In this document: piece after piece, positions 39,001 to 54,000 of the stretch
Layout: the number at the start of each line of letters is the position of its first letter
Numbering within the stretch: position 1 is the stretch's first letter
NCBI GenBank assembly: GCA_036850595.1
Contig: CM072158.1
Location: 16,259,422 to 16,323,421 of the forward strand
DNA: 64,000 bases
Direction: 5' to 3'
Origin: Rhyacichthys aspro
Taxonomy: Eukaryota > Chordata > Actinopteri > Gobiiformes > Rhyacichthyidae
The notes under the pieces: generated by a model
Databases searched by the model: none
Told to the model about the DNA's origin: nothing
What the model saw: the letters and a program-made list of their open reading frames with translations, nothing else
Position numbers and translations under genes: made by a program

Positions 39001-42000
39001 GTTAGTTCCCAGGGTGTTATGTGTTGTTTGCTATGGTCTTCAGGAGGTTCTGTCAAGACAATTATTAGATTTGTTATGTAATATCCCTTCTGTGGTCATC
39101 TACAAAAAATTTTTCAGACATAATATATACTTTCTCTTCCTGTTTGGTTTTAAAGGAGTTTTTAAAGTCCCTGATGAATCATGTATCCCTGATTTCTATA
39201 ACAGCAGATGTATATGTTGTATAAGTTGCATTTACATCACACTGAGACCTCGGATGATGTTTAGTATGTGAAAACTATTACACCACACTATCTATTGTAT
39301 ACAGTGTTGACCACTTTGAACCTAATGAAGTACTTTGTGTGCAACAGTACAGCTGCAAAGTTATGTGTCCGTATATTCATACTGAATATATAGAAGACAT
39401 GTGGAGAGTTGTGCTAAGGACTAAGGGGAGCATTGTAGCTTTTATATTCGGGAACCATCGAAGCATGTATGTATTTTCTGTTAAAAAGTTAAATGTTCAT
39501 TTAAATGCACAAAACAAATATGGTTCCTTGCTGTTATCTGTGCTATGATTTATACTCATTTCTCTGCTTCTTCAGATAAAAACACTTACTCTATGAGAAG
39601 TTCCACCAAATCCATACTTCACACTGTCCCAGATACCTGTACCCTCTAATGTGAGGACTCAGTCTAGGGATTTCAGTTTGAGTTTGTCCCAGCAAGCACC
39701 AAAGGAAAGTTTACTAAGTTTTAAAGGCTATTCAGAATCAGGGGAATAGTGGTCACCTCGGGCAAGACAACACCACTAGAATGACTAAGTATCTATCTAA
39801 AATACTACACATTGAGGCTTTACTTTATTTAGCAAACAATACCTTCTTGGGTAAGAGGCTAGTGGTGTCCTGCTCTGAGTAGTCTGTCTCCTCCAGATCC
39901 TGTTGAGATGCCATGGGGAATAGTTTCTGATGTGTTTGGAGTTATTAGAGGAACTACTCTGGAAGGTAAAGGTGACTACGGGACGCTAGAGGTTTGGGTA
40001 AAAGGGTTTTAAGGCTACGACGTGTCTACTGCTAGTTCTACAGGAGATTAAAGTGGTCTACTGAGAGAACTAAATCATTCACACAATGCACAAGTGACAA
40101 CACAATAAGCTTTAATCTCATTCTTAAGGTGGTTTAACTAACAGTAACACGTGGTAATGGCTACGTTTGTATCTGTATGGGAGCTTAATAAGACTATATC
40201 AGTGTCATAAACCAGTGATGCAACTTCGTTAACACCAGATTATTATGCAGCAAATGATTATGACCTCTGGGAACAGTGACGCCAGCTGGGACCCAGGTCA
40301 CAATTCCAGATGATTACATGAGCATCAGGCTTCATTAGCACTATTAAAATATAATGAACTGAGCTCATGCTGAGAAGTGTGTCCCACAGCACCAGAGACC
40401 TAGAACTGAACCGAGACTCCAGCCTTCGTCTATGCTCAATATATTAGAAATTGTGTTATTTGGGATCAGGCTAATGGAGATACAGTCATAGCTTGAAATA
40501 CAAAGTGACTGATGGACAGCAAAGACCGGACCAAAGTTTGGCTCAGATCAAATTGAAATGAAAAAGACTTCAAAGCAATTCATGGTGAACTGCTGTAATA
40601 AATGAGTCAGCATTATGGAGCGACGTCATTGGCTAGATTTCTCTTTTCATCTTTAAGCCTACAAAGACTGGAAATATTGACATAAATGTCAGTTATTACA
40701 GCGCCTTTCACTCCCATGAGGCAGCCAGCAGCCACCCTTGGACTTGTGTCTCTTTAAGGTCACTAGTCTATTTCATATTAGCATTTAAAACAATTACTAC
40801 TTAGTCATTTGAATTGAGAGACCTTAATTGAAAAATGATTTGTGACTAAAAATTGAAGTGGACATTTAAGGCATATTTTCTTCAATAAAATCTCACTTTG
40901 GCCAATGTTTGGAATTTGTTTCATTAATGGTGACTAGCGAGACATACTTGTAAGATGTCAACTCTCTGTAGTCACCTTCAGGCTTTGTGACTTTAAGGGC
41001 ACTAGGTCACTGTACAGAAGAATGTAAAAGCTAACCAACAAATAGCGAATCAATTATTATAACATTATTAATCATCATAAGCTTGTAAAACATTTGTACA
41101 ATTCGAATGACAAAATAACTTTTTATATCAGAAGCTTTATTGCATAACTTCAGATCATGTGCTTACTTAACCATATGGTGAAAAATCTATGTTTTACCAT
41201 TTAATATATATATACTGTGGGTTGTACGTGTTACCCTCTGCAGTAGGTCTGTGGCCTGTAGTAGATTTTTGTGTGCTTAAAGGGGAAAGAAGATACTGGA
41301 AAATTCTATAATAATTATTATAATATTTAATAATTCTAATAATACTTCTAGAAGACTTTGATTTTTTTTTTCTTGGTAGAAATGTGCTTTCCGTGACCGC
41401 GTACAGTCCTTGTATGGAGCTGTACACTGCTTATCAGAATCTGGCTAGTTCTCGAAACTGCTGCGCACACACAAATATACTTTTTTATATAAAAGTATCA
41501 CATTCAGTGCTCCTTCAGATATCCAAGAGTATTATTTAAACATTTATTTTAAGTAAGTTGTATAACTAGCTTGACACTTCTTAATCCTTAACCTTTTACT
41601 TACTGCATAGGGCTGCACTATGTAGTGGACTCCATAGTGAATAGTTCTGGACAGTTCATCTTTCTTAATCATGTTTTGCTTGCACATATGTAAAATTTTG
41701 CACATTAACCATCAGGTAACTATTGCTGTTTAACACTTTTTACAATGTATTGTAACTCCACTGTGAGTCCAATAGACACCCAGGAACCATTACAAAATGG
41801 TGTACATGCTATTAAGTTCTCTATATAGTGACTACAGAGTGGTACAGTTTGTCTCTATAGTCTATAACCTCTAAAATTAACACATGATAGTTGTTGTAAT
41901 TGTGCCCACACACACACACACACACACAACACTTTATTCTAATACTTTTACCTGATAGCTGTACCTACCCGTGTAATGTTCTGAACTCTGAAAAGCCGGA

Positions 42001-45000
42001 TGATAACGTCATCGTCGGCCGTCCTGGAGAGTAGTTCCACCGTCATGGGTCCAAACTGCTGCAGTCCTGGTTCAGGCCAGTACTGCAGACAGGGCTGTAA
42101 GGAAGACACAAGAAGGGAACAGGCCATTAACCCACACTTGCTTGAGGCAGGACAAATCAGTATGTCAGCAGCCAGTGATGGTGAAGCCCAGTAACAAGAC
42201 ACCTGTGTATTGACAGCACCGACAATTAGCCTAAATGACAATGATTATCTACAAATAGCAACCTTAAATTAAATGAGCGGAAAAAACAACCTCTCGTCGC
42301 TGGGAACAATCCTTCACATAAGCCGTGGTCACCTAGCTTGAATTATTCATGCCTCCAAATCATTACCATTAGCACATTCTAAATTAATGGAGTTGGAGAC
42401 CTTGGCAGTGCCGTGGAGAGATAAACAGGAAGCGGAGCACTGAGGTTGGAGCGCCAAAGCCAAGGTTCTCCCATCAACAAATGATGGTTCAAAGACACGT
42501 CCCCCAAAGCCAGTGGGGTGGAGCGGGACACAGGGGGGACGCCATCAACGCCATGATGTGTTTGGTGACTTTGGGGTTGAGGGGACCCCCGGAGTGCTGA
42601 GTGATAACGCCATTTCACATTGACAGAAGGGTATTAACAGGTGACATTGGGCAGGAGGGGAGCTAAATATTTATACATTCAGACAGCTGATAGGCAACGC
42701 CACCTCAGGAGACCACGCTTCCTGTGTGTTCTTATGTGTGTGTGTGTGATTTAAGTCCACTGCCAGGAAGAGAAGAGAAGAAGAAGAAGAGGAAGTGACA
42801 GTAAAAGACAGACAGGTTGCAGCTGACAGGCATGGTAGATACGTCGAGCGGGAATACGACATGACACGGTGACAGAGCGGCGATAGCGAGGCGGCGGAAC
42901 AAACCCACGCATGAGCAAGCATGGGCCGAGCGATAAGAACGCGCTAATGCCATGACAGCCCGTGCAAATTAAATCGACGGGCTCCGACGAGGCAGAGCAC
43001 CAGTCGGGGGCCGGGACTGGTGATGACCCGTCTTCACTGTAAACCGTGCAACTGTCACCAGCAGATGACATCTTGTCACCACTCTTCGCGATAATTGTTC
43101 GTTTATGAAGCGTGAGAGATGGATTCTATTGCTTTCAGCTTTTGGAGGAAATGGTTAGCCTTTACATATGTTTGATTGATTTATGCCTTTTCTACAAAAA
43201 TCAATTTGAATGCTGTTGTGTGTAATTATATACAAATCCCTACACAGACAGCCGAGCACACAAATAACATAATATGATTCCAGTAGCTTCTGTTGAAAAT
43301 CTTGTTGTAAAACTGGCCATTGTATGACAAATATGTTAAAAAGGATAAGTGTATGGTTTGGATGAATGAGTTTTCACATACAGAGTGGAGAATCTATCTT
43401 TTTATACTTAGTAATGAACTGCCATTCAAAATGCATTAATCCAAACTGCAAAGAGGAACAGTTTATTTAAAATCAGTATGTATGGATCATAATTATAGGT
43501 GTTTGTATTGAATTGTCTGCAGCAACATGTTAATTTTATGGGAAGAACTTAAGGGCACAATAATTAAACCTTAACATATGAAATATGAAAGATAAGAGGT
43601 AGCCTTTTAAAGAGCTTTGAAAGAAAACTAAGTACATGTCCATCAGAACTGGGCCTTCATTGTAATTCAGTGAGTATTGACCGACGGACAATCAGCCTCC
43701 ATCCGTCGTTCCAGAAACATTTTACCGACAACAACCAACTAATGATCTCCCATATGTGGCACTTACAATCAGATAAAACACTTTCTTTCAGATCCTTTCA
43801 AATCTATAGGTGACATTTGTTTCTCCATCTTACTACTTTTACTGAACAAACTTATGGATCATTATGTGTTTATGACTCTTTGATGCAGCCCAGCACCAAG
43901 AAAGCTCCTTCATGTCCATGTCTGCACTTAGAAAGCCTTTGATTTCTCCGAGAAGTGGAACTACTCTGTAAAGGCAGAGCTCACAGAAGTTAAGAAGGGA
44001 GGCTGAAAGCTTTTTGGTCATGGCTTGAAAGTTCAGTACTTTTATTCCTGGACACAAACTAACATTTGGCTCCATGCAACTTCAAACTAAGAGAGGTTGT
44101 AAAGGTTATATTTGAAATGTAATAAAAAAGGGTAGGATGAAAGATATTTTGTCTATTATACACATCTCATGCCCTGAAGTTGTAAGGAGACTCAAAATAG
44201 AGGCTCTCAAAAGTGATAGCTCTAACCCTAACCCTTTGCAATGAGGGAGTAAGAAATGTATTTTTATTCCCTTTTTCTACAAAGAGCAAAGGTCCGTTAT
44301 TTCTGTCTTATTCGGGTCAACTGTCATAATCCTGGTAGGGTCTCTTCAGGTCAAACTAATGCTGTATTTATGTGGTTTTCAGAAACTTGGAAAAATGTTT
44401 GTTTTATTTTGAAAACATATACACTCCTCAAGTCCAAAAAAGAACTCAGAACTACCAGAACTCAAACTGGTGCCCCATTTTCCATCATGACCTTATTATA
44501 ATCATCAATATGGCAGCTAAGTAAGCTACTTTATAATATGGGATTACTGCTGTCATGTATGTTAGCTAATGCCTAAAAATTGTGTGTGCTTGAGTGTAAA
44601 GCACACACAATTTGAATAATAATAAATAAAAAAAAAATAAAAATAAATAAATAAATAAAGTGTATAACTGAGATCTTACGATAACTTTATGAATTGAATT
44701 ATGGCTTGCAAAAGTAGTGTTTGTTGGTTGAAAATATGTACGTAGCAATTACTATTCATGTATGCCTTGCCACTTTGTTGTTGTATTACAGTGTGTAGGG
44801 CATGGTCCATGTTGTTCAATATAGCATCCATCCTGCTAAGACTGAGATGGCCTGTTTGAGTCCGTTTATGAGGCATATGCATTGATTTTTTAGGCGACAT
44901 CCAATACAATATGCAATAAACAAACTTTGAACTGTGATTACTTTAGAACCATCGTGCTTTGCTTCTTGGAGCAGCGTTCTTACCCAGGCAGAATTGGATT

Positions 45001-48000
45001 GGTTGAGCTGATTGAGCATAACCACAGAGGTGCATCCGTAGTCATACACCAGCCTCCAGAAGTCGGTGGTGGTCCCGGGCAGCGGGTGTGGCGTCACCAC
45101 GAATGCGGCCGGCCTCAGGAAACTGTCGGCGAGCGCGGCGTTGATGTAGTTGCTACTCTCGCCCTCGGTGGTCACCAGGAAGGCCAGGGAGCGGTCGGGG
45201 GGCAGGACGTCCATGCTGCGGTTCTTCTCGCGGTTCCGGGGCATCAGGGAAATGCTGCACTCCTCTACATCCAAGTGAGGAGTGACCGAGTTCAGAGTCT
45301 GAGGAAGCATCGGAAATTATAATTAAAATGACAGTGCGTACGTTCCATTTTACAAAGATCTAATAAAAGGTAGCTAGAATAAAAAAGAAGATGGATGCTT
45401 TCAGATAGAAATGGGATCAAAGTGACAGACAGAGATGATAAAAACACATTTTCTTAACCAGACTCCACGCCAATAATCAAGAAGCCCATCTTTCTCTAAT
45501 CATGTCTGGGAAACACTATTATTGCTAGTCAAAACCCCACAAGGCCTAATGGATAAAAACACATTTAGCAGGACCTCATCAATTATGAATAAAGCATGTT
45601 ACTGAGCAATGGAAATTGAAATGAAGTGATTATCTTACTTCCTTCATATAGTGAACGACTCCCCATTGGTTTAGCTGGAATATTGCATCTACACGACAAG
45701 TTATAATTACACCAGGCGCCTTTATTGGCCCGACTTATACGAGCGGCATCAGGGGGAGGTAATTGTACTGCAGGAGGGGAGCTGCACTTGTAATTATTCC
45801 GGACAAAGGTCGCCAATCAATAGCATCATTATAACTGCATTAAAGTGGACAAGGCAGTAGCACTGGGGGTAAAAGAGTGGCACACCATCTCCACTGCGTT
45901 ATCAGAAATGTCACTTCCCTGGATAGATCAGATGAATGTTTAATGCTTGCATACACTTTGACTAAATGAAGCCACTGCACTTTACCTTAGATATTCATAT
46001 TAGTGAATGACATGAATTCTGATTGGCTTGTTCACCAATTTGTATCTGACATGTGGAAATGGGCTCAGTCTGATTTGTAAAGAGACGTTTTTTTTCTTGT
46101 GATCTGAAGGGTTCACGCTGATATGACCAGTTCTGATGAGATGTGGTTATGGCATGATATCATCTGACATTCAATGTAGTAATACTAGTTGAATTTGGAT
46201 GAGAATTTACAATGGTGGATGTACATAAATATAAAAGACTAGAAAAGGAATGAGGAGCTGCTTGTTTCATATTATACAGGAAAATGTTTATCCGTATAAA
46301 TTCCTTGTTATTAGCCATGTGTGGTGCTATTTGTTAAATAAATTGAAAAGCCTGAAGCCCAATTTAATATATTTAAGCAAAATACCTCTGGAAAAAGGTT
46401 TGGATTGTCCATCCATGCAATAGAAAGACCATTAAAATAAAGACAGTCCAACAGCTGCTGCTAGTGTTTAACAACACACAGAAGCTAGTCATACAAACAG
46501 CTTGTTGTTCTATACGATGCGTAGCTTATGTGTGATCATTTTCATATTGTATATCTACTACTAGGGTCATTAAAAAAACAGATAACTATATATTAGGGTC
46601 ACACATTGCCAGTATGTTGTTAAACGTTTAGTGTTAGCTCATAAGGCTTTCAGATGGACCATATTTCATGCTACATTACAATATGTCCAGTGTGCCAAAG
46701 ATTTTTGAGGCAGATATTGCAAAAATCTATCAAGGTTGCATTACATTTTTATGACATGTTCCTATAAATCTGCGGCCTACACTGATAAAATATATGTCCC
46801 ACAAATTGTACTAAATTGTGGGGCATTAACTGTTCATTTTTTCCATTCAATTTGTGCCCCATCACATTTTAATCCACAGTTTAGCAATAATGGTAGATCA
46901 GTTTATTAGTCACTATATTTTTGTCACGTGCTTCATAGGTGACTTATAACCTTTAACAAATACAAAAGCTAACTGAAATTGAGCCAGGTTGCAAACAACA
47001 CTGACATTAAGAAACCTGTTTATATTGAATTAATGTATCCTTCAAGCAGTTATGACATTAACATAGTGATATGTCTGCGGAGATTATCAGTCATCCAGGT
47101 CATTATATAATTAAAATGGGCAATAAGACAATAGCTTCTGGACAAGCACCAATCAGTCATAACATTCTGACCACTGACAGGTGAAGTGAATAAGACTGAA
47201 TAGCTCTTCATCACAGCATTTATTAGTGAGTGGGATATATTAGGCAGCAGTGAACATTTTGTTGAAATGTTAGAAGGGGAAGCACCAAACCAAAACAAAC
47301 CAAAACCCCCCCAACCCCCCAAAAAAAAAAACCCCCCCCCCCCCCCCCCCCCCCGGGAGTGGTTTTTTTTGTCCAGATGCTTTTCAAAACAACTGTGTGT
47401 TAATGACACAGTGCTAGATTAGCGAGCTCTACCACAGTTTGCTAAAACGAGAGGTCTATATCAGCAGACACTGGTGCTAACCTAACTTGCTAAAACTTGC
47501 CAGTCTACAACAAGCAAAGCAGCTCTGCGGAGGCTGTGTTTTAAATGTCCATGAACTGTCCTACTGCTGCAATTCTGCTCAGAGCGTGCTCTGTTCTGCC
47601 ATCATTCAAACGCTCTTCTTCATTAAACTGTCTGCACTCAGGACAGACACTGAGGCGACACTGGACCTAGGACTACCTAATATATTTCTGCAATAGATGG
47701 AGGTTAATGTGGATAACGCAGTAAAGTTTACAAATGCCTTGACCAAAAAGTCTTTCTGTCTGGGTTTTTTTAATAATCGCTTACGTCATTCAACTGTCAA
47801 AGCCCTAATAGTATTGCTATCACCGAATAATAATCAATATAGAATTATCCACCTGTATATCTACAGTTAGATTATCTACCTAAATATCTACAGTACATCT
47901 ACATAGATAAGTGATTCTCAAACTGTGGTATGAGCTCTGATGGTGGTACTCTAGCTTCATTGAGTGGTACTTGGGCAGTATTTGAGATTACTTTTTTTTT

Positions 48001-51000
48001 AGATTGATACTTAAACTACAATTAGAAAAAACAGATTTTGTGTTTGGATCATTATCCTAACCATGAAGTAAAGCTTTAGCCCTGAATGAACTCTTGTTTA
48101 TGCCGTTTAGAAGTACAGTTGGAGTTTTTTCCCCGGAGAAACTGAATAATAAATACAGCTGACGTAGGAATCAAACTGACCCATGTTTAAATTTTTGTTT
48201 ATATAGAGACTTTTAGATCAAAAGGCTGACTATCCTCAAAACTGTTAGTCTGCATTAGGCTCAAAGTAAAATTGAGAAAAACAAAAGGTAACAGTGAGAA
48301 AGGTTAAACCGGTACAAAGCTGTGTTTTTACCTGAAACTCCTCTCTGAGCTGCGAAGTGTTGCTTTGAGAGTCCACCTTCAGGAGCTCCTTGTAGGTGAG
48401 AGCAAACTCATTAACGGGGATGGCCGTCTCCCCGCACAGACAGGCCTCCAGGATGGCATCATGGATGAACACATACTGCTCCTGGAAAAACACAAAAAAA
48501 CAGACACACAACTGACATTCAGCAAATTCTCACCAAACTCTCACATAAACCTCGCTGCACTTATGAGCCTCATGACGCCTAATTGGCCACTTGTGAAGAA
48601 CAATGCTGATTTTAATTACTGCTGTTGAACGTTTGACTAATGTTCACGACTGCCAAGCGTTCTCCTCACAGTCGCTCTCAGGCATTGTGTCCAGGCATGG
48701 AAATCATCAGTAAATGGAGAAAGAGTGGCGAAAAACACAAAACGGAGGAGCCAAACACTGCCCACACACTGTATTAAAAAACATAATGAGCGCCGCAATT
48801 AACGGCAAAACTGGGACATTTATTTTGACACTTCCGAAACAAACAAAAGATCAAAAAGACAAGGACAGGCTAAAAACGAAAGCATTAAACTGGGCTCTTT
48901 GCAACTTATTTAGCATTGTAAATGTAAAAAACTAATTGCTTGCATTCATATTCAACCAAAACCTGAGTTAAAAGGTGAATGGAGCAGTATTTTTAGAGTT
49001 CAGTTAATAAGAGCTATTATTTATGTATTTGTACAGTCTCATCTGTTCTAGTAATTACAGACCTTTTTGAGTTTGTTCATTATGGTGCTGTGAATAAATA
49101 AGCAGTACATTTTGTTTTGTTTTTTGTTTTTTTGTACCAATTTCCAATTCCAAACTATCTTATGTCTATTTCACAAACATGTCCTGGACCTTGATCCAGC
49201 TGACTCACACTTCAAAATTATCTCTCGTGAACATTTTGTAAACAACATTCTACTTTATTTCTCTCATTTTCTCTCAGTTTCTGTCTCTCCGTTGTTAGCC
49301 CAGTTTCTGCAGTGTGGGAGTTGATAGACAGCCCACTTTCCACTGAGTCACATTTCAGGTTCTGTATCTGTACAATGTTACATATGCTGTACTGACAGAA
49401 AGATGTAATGCAGTTGAATAGATTATGCAGTAAGATCTGAAATGATCTAGTTCTTGTGAATTCAAAATTCAGCAAAAACAGCTAATTGGCTGAGGCTCAC
49501 TACTGCCACAACTGTCAACAACTAAACCTGTTTGTTATCTGTGAATGTTTCAATGCCATTACTCATTGTGTCTCTTTGTTTTGACTGTCCTGTAATATGA
49601 GCAGCACTAAACAAATTAAGGACATGATCATAATTCATCATTTCATTTCAAAGACAAATTTCATCAGTGTAGTGATATTTTCTCAAATGTCCAACTTCTA
49701 TTTTACAATACTTTATCACAACTAGCATTCACACTACTGTGGTGTTTTCACACATTAATTGCAGTCAGAAATAAAAAAAACTGATAGTGGCTGTGGTTGC
49801 CAATTTTTCACTGTAATAATTTTAAGAACAAAAAAGCTAAAAAAAAAAAAAAAAACTAACCAAAAAAACAAACAAACATATGAACCAAACAAATAATCCC
49901 AGGTTAGAGATTCTTTTTTTTTCTGCACAATCCTAAAAAAAATGTTATCATATATTGACCTTTTTTTTAAAATTATTATTATTATTATTATTATTTTATT
50001 TTTATTTTTTTTACAAAACTATGCATTTTGAGCTACATCATTGATTCATAATAAGTCACACACTATATTGTTCTTTTCCAGTATTTACAAAAACAACATA
50101 ACTATATCTTAATGGCAGATTGTTAGTAATGTGACTATGATATTTGTTTTATAGAAACTTAAATGCAATTAAATATGCATTGGTTAAATAATTTTCTGGT
50201 AAGTGATATTTCATGGGATTTTATTTACCAAAATGCATTTTTTTGTGTTTATATTGTGTATTTTCTCATCATCTGCCAGTGAATATCAGGTTCCAAAATG
50301 TTATTGTTGTTTTTACAGGTATTTACTGTTCCCATGTGACACTATTCAGTCTTTTTGAACAGTGTAGACCTGGAGCCTATCCCAGCACTTTAGGCCAGAG
50401 GGGAAGTGCCAGTTAATTGCAGGACTAACACTTAGAGACATACACAGACATAACAGGGGATGAGCAGTCAGGCAAATTAAAACAATGAAATAAATATGAA
50501 TATTAATCCACTAATCCAGTGGTGTCAAACTCAAAGAGGTGAGGGGCCACGATAGTTAATAAGAATCATTTCAGGGGCCAAAGAAGGTGACATTTGGGAA
50601 GATTTTATTTAATTTTGAATTATAAGTGTCATCTTCATTTGAAAAGATGTCTTTAACATTCATTTTGTTCTTTCATGGAAACTGGTTTTAGTTGGATTTG
50701 AACAGTTTAAGATGGATTTAAACAGGTTTTACATGATTTGAACAAGTTTTATTTGGATTTGAACATGTTTTATTTGGATTTAAGCAGTTTGGTGAATAGA
50801 TAGACTAAAATGGAGAGTTTGAAAACTGACAATGCAGACATGGTTTTTCACTACCTTCATCATCTATAATTGGTTGTCGTAGGAAAGCAAGATCAGCTAA
50901 TTCCAACTGACGCAGCATGAAATTCTACTTTATTAGAATGCACTCAGATCACTTGCAAAACACTAATGTGAATGAAGATTGTTTTTGCGGTACAGCGCCA

Positions 51001-54000
51001 TATTAAAATTTAACTGCATCAGAATGATATTACTGTTCCTAAAGAAGTAACAGGGAGCCCAAAATGCAGTGAAGTCAACACGCACGGCCGCACTCACCTC
51101 AGTCTGGATCATGTTGATACGTCGGGAGCAGAGGGTCTTCACGCAGTTGTAGATGTCCACCACTCCTTCGCACTCGGCCATATCCAGCATGACGTCCAGC
51201 ACGATGTAGCAGCCGGTCCTGCCTGCCCCCATGCTAATGCACGAGAAGAGAGGAAGAGTTCGACAAGGCTGACTACACCGCCGAAATAAAAAAAACTCCA
51301 CAGGGAGCCGTTTGTAACCATCAAGCCACTCTGCTCTGAGTCAACTCCAATTAGAGGCTTATTTTGGGAAGAAAGACATATAGTGACCGTGGTGTTCTGC
51401 CAAGCTCTAAAACCCCGGCCAACATTTAAAGGCTAATAACAAAGCTTTTAGTTGAACAATGCCAAGACATTTACAAGACCTTTTACCTTATGTAACACCT
51501 AAGCTCAACCTGGCACAGTGTTATTAGAAACAAAAGCCACTGTAAAATGGAAATATAATAATAAAAGCGGGTTTTAATAAATCTCTGCATGTCATTACTT
51601 TGTGCCCCCAGGTTATATTCATATTCTGTTTATTATGTCGAATATGAGACGCTATTCTCTGTGGCCTTGCATGGTTATATTTGTGTTGGTAATAAGGTGC
51701 ACATTAAAACAGCCCAAAATGTGTTTTTATCTACACTATTTGCGTTTCAGTAAAGTCAAAACAACATTAATGCAGAGAGGTGATATAACATTAATAATAA
51801 AAATGGCTTTTGTCCCCTCTGTACAAAGAAACAAAGGGGAAAAAAGTCAGTGTGATTAATTTGAGCTGGCGTGTCAATCATATGATGCAGACAAAAGTAC
51901 GCCGTCTTTAAAATTTAAAACAGCCTATAAACACAACCTTAGTACAACATTTCTGTTTCTCTTTTGGAATATGACAACCAGAAGAAAGCATTTTAAAAAA
52001 TATTGACGTTTTTTCTTTTTGCTTCTTGTTTATTTGTTTTTTTTCCCTTGCAAAGCAGATTCTCGCATGTTCTCGCAAGTGAAATCCAGCTTTTTTGCTA
52101 ACCGTGATGCAATTTTTTGCAACACACTGAATGTTCAGGCTATTGTTATGGGAGTGTTTTAGGTTTGACAACTAAGGTGAACATGGAGTTTCTGTGAATT
52201 CATAAAAAGTACCTTTCCCTTGCAAAGGCTGTCTGTAGAAGCCCTCACAGATGTCACCTTGGGAGTCAAGTCATCTTGTTTGTTTTGTCTTCCAATCAGC
52301 AGAATGCAGTGTTTAGTTCCACCTTGTTTTTGGTGAGAACACAAACTGGCCCCTATCTGGACCAACTGCATGAATAACAAAACCTGGCTTAAACAAATTA
52401 ACGGCAAACAACCTAAAATGTCTTGAATAGAGTTTTTATTTGACCTTTTTGTTATGACTCTACTCCCTAACACTTCGTTCATTTGGGACATCGTGAGTAC
52501 CGTTTCCGTATTTTGAGATGCATGTAGCAAATTCAAAAAAAGCAAAAGTGAATTAACACAGTGTGGGAAAAGTCCTTCGCTGCAAGTTTAAAATGTGCTG
52601 TGTGAAACAAAACAGAGCGAAACAATTTAACAAATTGATTGAATTTTAGGTGTGAAAATAGTCTTGGAAACCACACATAAATCACCGTGAAACCTGTGAG
52701 TCTCACAAAAATAAGAGCAGAATTAAATAGCATACCCAAACCTAATCTTTTCGCCCTATGGTTCTTTATTTATTGAGTTATGCGGCAAGACACAAACAAA
52801 ACCAGGTCAGGAAGTGTTTCTATTTTTGCAACTTTACACCTGCACAGCTCCTCATTTGAATTAACAGGCAAATCAAACAGAAAATACACTGGTGTAAATT
52901 TATTTAAAAAAAGGCCTTATTTTCTGATTGCCACTTCCCAAGTTTAACGCAAAGCTCCATAGAGGGTAACAGGGTTCTAGAGGAAACTGTTGAATTTGAA
53001 TTGAACACAACAGAATATGTGTGAAATACAACAGCCTGTGTCTTATTTTACAGGTGCCATTTGTTATTCTCACTACTGTGCTCTCTGCCCGGGCACAAAA
53101 ACAACACATCTGGAATTTATTTTTGGAAAAGGAGAAAAACAGATAGCAAGGAAGATGCAGCTTTTGATTAAAAAGAAGTATATCCGGCCACAACAATATG
53201 ATTCGTTCCTAATTTTAGTCAACTCAACAATGTGCCAGAATGTTTAAAATAGGATCTAGTCTCAATTGGAATCCCACAAGCCAATGAAAGCAGGCAAGTA
53301 ATAATGGTGAGCTGCATTCTTTCTGTGTTGATTGTCCACACTAATGCATTTTAACTCTTGTCTGGATGGTTGAAAACTAAATGGAATTGCTGATGACTAC
53401 TTATATTTGGATTGATGCAGCATGGATTCATCCAGCCTTGTTAACTCCCTTTCACACTGGCGCTATTTTCCATACTTTATCTGGAGGGTGTGCAAGTGTG
53501 AAGACAATCAGTCGTTATTTTTTACCCGAGGATATCCTGCTTGCGGCCTGGTATAACCTCCAAGTGGGTGTCATCTCATGTAGTTACACATCTTACCCTT
53601 CTACCACACACTCTCCCAATCCTAGGACTCTCATTTTAATATTGTGTTTGTTCTACAACAACATTGGTCTGAATGCAGCAGGAATCTCCCTGAATCCATC
53701 ATCACTGTAATGTAATAAAGCTAAAGATATTAAACTGAAAGTGCTTTTTGAGTATGTTTCCCTTTAAACCAGAAAGTTAAAGTGCAGTAATATAGAATAT
53801 ACATAGAGATATCAGTTCCTAGTCTGTTGCTATTTGTGGATTCTTCTGCTTGTTTAGCTCACTTTGACATTATCCCTATAAATGAAACTGTAGGCCTAAT
53901 TGTATAGCAGGGATGTCCAAACTATGGCCCAGGCCTGCAGGGCAATTTTTTGTGTCCCTCAGGCTCAAATTTTAATTTTTCTGCATGTGACTCTACATAA

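Larger units (their letters stand above)
48482..51097 (-). other. ptpru: ptpru intron with repeats
   Basis: GT-AG, 2616 nt. Holds a poly-A tract near 49839-49855, an ATT triplet run at 49971-49994, a fish repeat fragment at 50369-50450, a hAT-like left end at 50517 and a minisatellite at 50684-50786. Confidence 0.8.

Noticed and set aside
44221..44236. Telomere-like CCCTAA repeat
   Set aside because: Only about two units (TAACCCTAACCC); too short to be an interstitial telomere.
44927..45322. Plus-strand open frame of 131 codons
   Set aside because: It is antisense to the 315-nt ptpru exon and only reflects the GC-rich coding strand.
51233..51240. Splice-site artefact as the cause of the Met in HCSMG
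   Set aside because: The TTAG|CATGGGG acceptor is the only one keeping both the split Ser codon and the GAGRTG frame, so Met is encoded by the genomic sequence as given.
53381..53710. Plus-strand frame of 109 codons in a ptpru intron
   Set aside because: No known domain and the wrong strand for ptpru; parts (TTTCACACTGGCGC, GTGCAAGTGTGAAG) look like a decayed MITE, but I could not define ends.
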